From Actinomycetota bacterium (GTDB taxonomy: Bacteria; Actinomycetota; Acidimicrobiia; Acidimicrobiales; JAMCPL01): DNA of 9,792 bases. The translations under genes were made by a program, and so were the position numbers. Under the pieces are notes generated by a model, which saw nothing but the letters and a program-made list of their open reading frames with translations, ran no database searches and was not told where the DNA came from. Below, piece after piece: positions 5,170-9,792 of the stretch; position 1 is the first letter of the stretch, and each line of letters opens with the position of its first letter. The stretch lies in assembly GCA_023379725.1 (NCBI GenBank), contig JAMCPC010000081.1, positions 1 through 9,792 on the forward strand, given 5' to 3'.

Positions 5170-6356
5170 GAAATAATCTTGAGTTTATGGACGCTCTGGC
5201 GCAACTCGCCCGAGAGAAGGGTATTGCTGTCGATACTCTCATGGAGGCATTGGCAAATGCACTTGTAGCAGCTTACAAGAGGAGACCGGGAGCGGCAGAG
5301 GAGGCTGTAGTCACTATTGACTCTGAAACGGGGGAGATTAGGGTGTATGGCCAGGATCTTGACGATGAAGGGAATGTCGTCAGGGAATGGGACGACACTC
5401 CTGAAGATTTCGGTAGAATTGCAGCTCAGACAGCTAAGCAGGTGATAGCTCAGAGAATTAGGGAAGTAGAGCGCGAGCAGAAATATGATGAGTATGCCGG
5501 ACGCGAAGGTGACATCGTAACCGGTATAGTTCAGCAGAGTGACAGCAGGCTTACACTTCTTGACCTGGGAAAGGTGGAAGCTCTGCTTCCTCCCGCGGAG
5601 CAGGCACCATTCGAACGTTACGAACATGGTTCCAGAGTAAAGGCATACATAGTAGAAGTAAGAAAGACCACCAAAGGACCCCAGATAGTCGTGAGTCGCT
5701 CGCATCCAGGATTGGTCAAGAGATTATTCGAGTTGGAGGTGCCGGAGATTCTCTCCGGAGTGGTCGAGATCAGGGCAATGGCTAGAGAGCCCGGTCATAG
5801 GACTAAGGTAGCTGTATCGTCTAACGATCCAAATGTGGATGCTGTAGGAGCCTGTGTCGGGACAAGGGGGTCACGCGTAAGGATGATAATCAATGAACTG
5901 CACGGTGAACGTATAGACGTAGTTCCTTATTCGGATGACCCCGGCAAATTTATAGAAGCAGCCTTGCAGCCTGCTCACATTCGCGAGATAGTGCTGAATG
6001 ATGAGGAGAGATCTGCTGTAGTATTCGTAAACGACTATCAGTTGTCGTTAGCCATTGGCAGAGAGGGGCAAAATGCCAGACTGGCAGCCAGACTTACTGG
6101 ATGGCGCGTAGACATAAGGAGCGAAGATGATGCTCTCCAGCAACCCCAGGAAAGCGGAGAATGGGCCGAGGGAGAATGGGTGGAGAACGAATCCGGTGAG
6201 ATGGTGTGGCGTCCTGCTGAAGGTGGGGAGACGCTTTCAGCAGAGGAGTGGGATCTTGCCGTAGAGAGCAATTTATCGGATAAAGACACCAATGAAGACA
6301 CCAATAAACAGCCGGATGAAGACACCAATAAACAGCCGGAGAACGAACGTAATTAG
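5166..6356 (+). CDS. nusA: Transcription termination/antitermination protein NusA
   Basis: NusA binds RNA polymerase and nascent RNA and modulates pausing, termination and antitermination. The GTG at 5166 is chosen because AAAGGAGG (5151-5158) lies 7 nt upstream and the codon overlaps the rimP stop. The 396-residue protein has the polymerase-binding N-terminal domain (1 to about 112), an S1 domain beginning GDIVTGIVQQ (about 115-180), KH1 with the GTRG loop (residues 232-235, in VGACVGTRGSRVRMIINELH) and KH2 with GREG (298-301, in LAIGREGQNARLAARLTGWR). After about residue 325 only an acidic, low-complexity tail follows, ending in EDTNKQPD repeats. The AR1/AR2 repeats of proteobacterial NusA are absent, as is normal for Actinobacteria. 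infB follows after 14 bp. Confidence 0.97.
   Translation: MRNNLEFMDALAQLAREKGIAVDTLMEALANALVAAYKRRPGAAEEAVVTIDSETGEIRVYGQDLDDEGNVVREWDDTPEDFGRIAAQTAKQVIAQRIREVEREQKYDEYAGREGDIVTGIVQQSDSRLTLLDLGKVEALLPPAEQAPFERYEHGSRVKAYIVEVRKTTKGPQIVVSRSHPGLVKRLFELEVPEILSGVVEIRAMAREPGHRTKVAVSSNDPNVDAVGACVGTRGSRVRMIINELHGERIDVVPYSDDPGKFIEAALQPAHIREIVLNDEERSAVVFVNDYQLSLAIGREGQNARLAARLTGWRVDIRSEDDALQQPQESGEWAEGEWVENESGEMVWRPAEGGETLSAEEWDLAVESNLSDKDTNEDTNKQPDEDTNKQPENERN
6282..6341 (+). repeat. 24-bp tandem repeat encoding the NusA tail
   Basis: A 24-bp unit occurs at 6294-6317 and 6318-6341 with one difference in the last base, preceded by a 12-bp partial copy (AAAGACACCAAT, 6282-6293). It encodes EDTNKQPD and EDTNKQPE. 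The unit keeps the frame and lies at the extreme, probably disordered C-terminus. Confidence 0.92.
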
Positions 6357-6370
6357 CGACAGGAGTGCCG

Positions 6371-9300
6371 GTGGCCGGTAAGGTTAGAGTTTATGAGTTA
6401 GCCAGAGAGCTTGGATTGACCAATAAGGAGACGCTGGATCTGTGTCTGTCTCTGGGCATTGGCGTAAAGAGCCATTCTTCATCGATGGAGGAAGCTCAGG
6501 CAGATAGAGCGCGTCGTAAGGCTGATTCACAGGGATTAAGACGTGATGCCCAGCCAACAGAAAAGGTATCTACGTCTACAACGAAGGCACCTGTGGCCAA
6601 GGCGACAAAAACCAGTGTACCGAAGGATACCAAGCAGGGCTCTACCAAAAAGGAGCCCGTGGTCAAGGAGGCTGTAGCTGTCAAGAAGGGTACCGGTAAG
6701 TCAACAGCCGAAATGCCCAATGCCCCTGTCAAGAAGGGAACCGCAGTCAAGGAGCCAGCCTCTGACAAGCAGGAGTCTGCCGTCAAGGAAGCTACGGCCA
6801 AAAAGGCAACCACGGCTAAAAAGGAGCCCGTGGCCAGGGAGGAGCCAGCTACAGCTAAGACGGCTGCTAGAAAATCATCAGCTAAGGCTGGTATCGCAAC
6901 GGAGGAATCCGGTATTGAAGGATCTACCGAGGAAGCTGCCGATATCATACAGGTTGCCAAGCAAGTTGCCAAGCGAGCTACTGGCAAGGCAGGCACCTCT
7001 ACAACTGCTACTGCCAAGAAAGAGACGACCAAGGGTGCAGAGACGAAAGTCGCTAAAGTATCAGCAGAGCAGGAGCCTGCATCAAAAACTCCCGCTGAAG
7101 TCTCTACTGAGGCCGCAGAGACTCAAGTTGCCGCTGCCGAGACAACAGCCACCAAAGAGCCAGCTGCAAAATCTTCCGTCAAAGAGCCAGCTGCAACAAG
7201 TACAGGTGTAGGTATCGCAAAGACAGCCAGAACGACAGAGACTGCTTCATCTGCAGGATTACCTGGTACCAAAGAGGTTGCAGGAAGTGATGACAGGGTA
7301 CAGACATCTCGTACTCCCACAGCTACCGGAAGGACGCTCAGTGCCTCGGGCAAGCCGGTACCCCCTCCACCAAGACCGCCGCTCAGTGCCTCGGGCAAGC
7401 CGATACCCCCTCCACCAAGACCGCCGCTCAGTGCCTCGGGCAAGCCGATACCCCCTCCACCTGGCAGAGGTAATTCTCAATCTGCAAGGACACCATTTAC
7501 AAGGAGAGGCGACAGTTCCGGACCACTTGGTACTGTCGAGCAGCGTTCTGGGGCCAGAACGGACAGGACATCTCGTCCATCATATACGCAAAGATCATAC
7601 GAGCGTCCTGACGGAACCAGTACAGCGACCGGTGGACGGCCAATAGGTGAAAGGTCGATCGGTGAAAGGTCGACCGGCATGGTGAATGTGCCAACTTCAA
7701 CGACATTTCCACCATCCAGGCCGGGACAGAGGGGTACTGGACGAGGTCAGGCCAAGCGTTCTAAGCGAAGAAGGCGCAATGTAGAGGAGCTGGAGCCAAC
7801 CCAACTTACCGAATATAAAGTATCCAATGCTCCAGTTCCAGAGGGTGAGATCATTGTGGAGCGTGGATGCACTCCGCAGGAACTGGGTCCGAAGCTAAAT
7901 CGCTCTGCAGGAGATGTGGTCCGGTTCATGCTTTTCCAGGGTGAGATGGTTACTGCTACACAGCCATTGACCGATGAGATGATTGAGCTGTACGCCATGG
8001 AACTGGGGGCTCAGGTCAAGCTCGTCGATCCAGGCCAAGAGGAAGAGACGATTCTCATGGCTCGTTATATCGGGACAGATGAAGAGATTCCCGAGGAAGA
8101 CCTTGAACCACGAGGTCCAGTCGTTACAGTGATGGGACACGTAGATCATGGTAAGACACTGCTGCTCGATAGGATAAGGTCGTCAAATGTTGCAGCTGGT
8201 GAATCAGGTGGAATTACCCAGCATGTCGGCGCATATCAAGTTGCGGTAGGCAATCACCTCATCACGTTTATAGATACGCCAGGTCACGAGGCATTTACTG
8301 CCATGCGTGCTCGGGGAGCTCAGGTAACCGATATAGTTGTTTTGGTGGTCGCGGCAGATGATGGGGTGATGCAGCAGACTGTGGAGGCGATAGACCATGC
8401 ACGCAGTGCGGGAGTACCGATCATAGTCGCAATAAACAAAATAGACAGACCCGAGGCAGATGTGAACCGTACCATGCAGCAGCTGGCGGAGCACGGTATC
8501 CTTCCTGAGGCCTGGGGTGGAGATACGGTGGTCTGTGAGATTTCTGCACTAGATGGTACCGGTATCAATGATTTACTTGATCATATTGCTATCGTTGCCG
8601 AATTGGAGGATTTGAAGAGTACGTCCAAGGGAAGGGCGGTGGCGGTGATCCTGGAAGCCAACCTGGATCCCGGGAAAGGACCGGTCGCTACAGTTATTGT
8701 ACAGCGCGGTACGCTTAAAGTCGGTGACAGCGTAGTTGCCGGAGCAGCTTGGGGAAAGGTAAAAGCCTTAGTAGACTTCTTGGGTAAGTCCCGCAAGAGT
8801 GCAGGACCATCTACACCGGTTCAGGTACTCGGCTTTTCGCGCCCACCGTCCGCGGGCGATACTATGTTTGTCACTCAAGATATAGCATCCGCAAAATCTA
8901 TGGGGGAGGCGATAGAACGTCGTGAGCGAGTTACAGGGCGTATGGCGACATCAGTATCGACGGGGGTGAAACTGGAGGATATCTTCGAGCAAATCCAGAG
9001 CGGTATGCGTGCAACGTTAAACCTCATCGTGAAAGCTGATGGTCAGGGTACTCTTCAAGCAGTGCTTGACAGTCTGGAGAAGTTGGAGAGGGAGGAGGTA
9101 GCTATAAACTTCCTGCATAAGGGGGTAGGTGGTATAGCCGAGAGTGATGTGCAACTGGCAATCGCATCCAATGCCACTATTATAGGATTTAATGTCAGAC
9201 CTGACAGGCGCTCCAGAGAGTTAGCAGAATCTCGTGATGTCGATATCCGTACTTACGAAGTGATCTACAAACTCATTGAAGATGTCGAGTCTGCTGTTGT

Positions 9301-9619
9301 GGGCATGCTTGCGCCGGAGGTGGAAGAGAACGTAACCGGTGAGGCTGAAGTACGTGAAGTCTTTCGTGTTCCAAGGGTTGGAGCTGTTGCAGGCTGTTTT
9401 GTGCGAGATGGCGTTATAACTCGAGGCTCCAAGGTACGTTTTCTGCGTGAGGGGGTAGTGATATGGAACGGATCCATATCTTCGTTGAAACGGTTCAAGG
9501 AAGATGCTAGGTCTGTTCAGTCCGGCTTTGAGTGTGGTATCGGGCTATTGGGCTATCAGGATTTGAAGCCCGGTGATATTATCGAAACCTATGAAGAGGT
9601 TCCCGTAGAGCGCAAATAG
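6371..9619 (+). CDS. infB: Translation initiation factor IF-2
   Basis: IF2 is the GTPase that brings fMet-tRNA to the 30S subunit and promotes subunit joining. GTG 6371 is preferred to GTG 6365 because AGGAG (6361-6365) would overlap the latter and is 5 nt from the former; this gives 1082 residues. An IF2_N motif (KVRVYELARELGLTNKETLD) opens the protein. A Lys/Ala/Thr-rich, then Pro- and Arg-rich low-complexity region spans about 55-480, followed by a second IF2_N-type segment (about 491-555). The G domain shows G1 GHVDHGKT (589-596), G2 GGITQHVGAY (from 613), G3 DTPGHE (635-640), G4 NKID (689-692) and G5 SAL (725-727). Domains II-IV follow, ending FECGIGLLGYQDLKPGDIIE. All GTPase motifs are intact. 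The long extension is typical of Actinobacteria. No ylxR precedes it and no rbfA is seen in the 173 bases behind it. Confidence 0.98.
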   Translation: MAGKVRVYELARELGLTNKETLDLCLSLGIGVKSHSSSMEEAQADRARRKADSQGLRRDAQPTEKVSTSTTKAPVAKATKTSVPKDTKQGSTKKEPVVKEAVAVKKGTGKSTAEMPNAPVKKGTAVKEPASDKQESAVKEATAKKATTAKKEPVAREEPATAKTAARKSSAKAGIATEESGIEGSTEEAADIIQVAKQVAKRATGKAGTSTTATAKKETTKGAETKVAKVSAEQEPASKTPAEVSTEAAETQVAAAETTATKEPAAKSSVKEPAATSTGVGIAKTARTTETASSAGLPGTKEVAGSDDRVQTSRTPTATGRTLSASGKPVPPPPRPPLSASGKPIPPPPRPPLSASGKPIPPPPGRGNSQSARTPFTRRGDSSGPLGTVEQRSGARTDRTSRPSYTQRSYERPDGTSTATGGRPIGERSIGERSTGMVNVPTSTTFPPSRPGQRGTGRGQAKRSKRRRRNVEELEPTQLTEYKVSNAPVPEGEIIVERGCTPQELGPKLNRSAGDVVRFMLFQGEMVTATQPLTDEMIELYAMELGAQVKLVDPGQEEETILMARYIGTDEEIPEEDLEPRGPVVTVMGHVDHGKTLLLDRIRSSNVAAGESGGITQHVGAYQVAVGNHLITFIDTPGHEAFTAMRARGAQVTDIVVLVVAADDGVMQQTVEAIDHARSAGVPIIVAINKIDRPEADVNRTMQQLAEHGILPEAWGGDTVVCEISALDGTGINDLLDHIAIVAELEDLKSTSKGRAVAVILEANLDPGKGPVATVIVQRGTLKVGDSVVAGAAWGKVKALVDFLGKSRKSAGPSTPVQVLGFSRPPSAGDTMFVTQDIASAKSMGEAIERRERVTGRMATSVSTGVKLEDIFEQIQSGMRATLNLIVKADGQGTLQAVLDSLEKLEREEVAINFLHKGVGGIAESDVQLAIASNATIIGFNVRPDRRSRELAESRDVDIRTYEVIYKLIEDVESAVVGMLAPEVEENVTGEAEVREVFRVPRVGAVAGCFVRDGVITRGSKVRFLREGVVIWNGSISSLKRFKEDARSVQSGFECGIGLLGYQDLKPGDIIETYEEVPVERK
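7337..7462 (+). repeat. 45-bp tandem repeat in infB (Pro-rich linker)
   Basis: Three copies begin at 7337, 7382 and 7427; the third is cut after 36 bp. Each encodes LSASGKP(V/I)PPPPRPP. The copies are nearly identical at DNA level, including synonymous positions, so the expansion is recent. It sits in the linker before the conserved IF2 core and does not disturb the frame. Confidence 0.95.
7646..7675 (+). repeat. 15-bp tandem duplication in infB
   Basis: GGTGAAAGGTCGATC (7646-7660) is followed by GGTGAAAGGTCGACC (7661-7675), one mismatch. It encodes GERSIGERST within the Arg/Ser-rich linker of IF2. Confidence 0.9.
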
Positions 9620-9622
9620 TTG

Positions 9623-9721
9623 CTAGTGGTCTGTCTCGTAAATAGCGTGACGTTATCCGGCAAGTCAGGGGCGTAATCTGGCTGGCGGGAACCCATGGTT
9701 ATTTACGAGACAGGCCACTAG
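9623..9721. mobile_element. 99-bp element with 22-bp inverted repeats directly after infB
   Basis: The arms at 9623-9644 and 9700-9721 are reverse complements over 22 bp with a single difference (T9630 against G9714, which would be a G-U pair in RNA). Both outer ends are CTAG. The key inner sequence is CTGTCTCGTAAATA on the left and TATTTACGAGACAG on the right. The 55-bp centre codes for nothing. It begins 4 bp after the infB stop. With no T-run it is not a classical terminator, though so long a stem could stop or stabilise the operon transcript. The form resembles a MITE or solo insertion-sequence ends; CTAG could be part of the ends or a 4-bp target duplication. I cannot name the family. 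Confidence 0.65.
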
Positions 9722-9746
9722 ATGGCCAGTCCAACTAATAACTATT

Positions 9747-9759
9747 CCGCTGAGCCTCT
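9747..9759. repeat. Solitary end of the 3979-4341 repeat family
   Basis: CCGCTGAGCCTCT is identical to the last 13 bases of the right end of repeat copy 2 (4329-4341) and reverse-complementary to the left end of copy 1. The bases before it (TATT) also resemble those ends, but no further interior sequence of the family is seen to the left. It may be a relic, or the inward-facing start of another element whose body lies beyond the window. Confidence 0.5.
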
Positions 9760-9792
9760 TACTGGACAGGCATCAGACGAGTGGGCACGGTA

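Noticed and set aside
4980..5705. 241-residue minus-strand frame over rimP and nusA
   Set aside because: It is antisense to two clearly conserved genes, and its composition (Ser, Cys, Leu, Tyr) is that of a shadow frame.
7123..7443. Minus-strand glycine-rich frame with perfect repeats (LPEALSGGLGGGG type)
   Set aside because: It is the antisense of the 45-bp proline-rich repeats in infB.
9623..9721. Classical rho-independent terminator of the infB operon
   Set aside because: The stem is unusually long, the loop is 55 nt and there is no T-run after the 3' arm, so termination by this route is not supported, although an effect on the transcript end is possible.

Overview
The window looks like chromosomal DNA of an actinobacterium, most likely an Acidimicrobiia-type lineage with moderate GC (roughly half GC by eye, no count made). 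The pointers are the long Lys/Ala- and Pro-rich N-terminal extension of IF2 with its actinobacterial N-terminal motif, NusA ending in KH2 plus an acidic tail, frequent GTG starts, an apparently leaderless antitoxin transcript, and a PNPOx-family protein of the kind common in Actinobacteria. This placement is inference from protein style; no database was searched.

Layout, left to right. (1) Positions 1-961, minus strand: a secreted, Ser/Thr/Pro-linked protein cut by the window edge, with a near-consensus sigma70-type promoter behind it. (2) 1142-1494: a tRNA-Val(CAC) gene whose antisense strand holds the decayed C-terminal end of a tyrosine recombinase, the scar of an integrated element. (3) 1487-2179: a Phd/YefM-type antitoxin and a VapC-like PIN toxin with a palindromic operator/promoter. 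(4) 2284-3120 and 3345-3845, minus strand: a small membrane protein with acidic N-terminus and basic C-terminus, and a PNPOx-like split-barrel protein. (5) 3979-4341: two tandem copies of a short non-coding element with shared inverted ends, one carrying a 35-bp larger hairpin-containing centre. (6) 4391-9619, plus strand: the rimP-nusA-infB operon, preceded by an extended -10 promoter and a leader of about 210 nt that contains a terminator-like hairpin. (7) 9623-9759: a 99-bp inverted-repeat element directly behind infB, then a solitary end of the region-5 repeat family.

How it works together: rimP (30S maturation), nusA (transcription elongation/termination) and infB (initiation factor IF2) form a conserved transcription-translation operon. 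Here rimP and nusA overlap by 4 bp (GTGA), nusA and infB are 14 bp apart, and ylxR, often found between nusA and infB, is absent. The leader hairpin suggests premature termination, which in a nusA operon could be autoregulatory. The left part is accessory: integrase relic at a tRNA, toxin-antitoxin pair, mobile-looking repeats.

Short tandem duplications recur across the window (14 bp at the toxin-antitoxin junction, 15 bp in the membrane-protein gene, 24 bp in nusA, 45 and 15 bp in infB). I see no CRISPR array, no intact transposase and no clear new defence system. The most interesting items are the integrase/tRNA scar, the repeat families flanking the rimP-nusA-infB operon, and the rimP leader.
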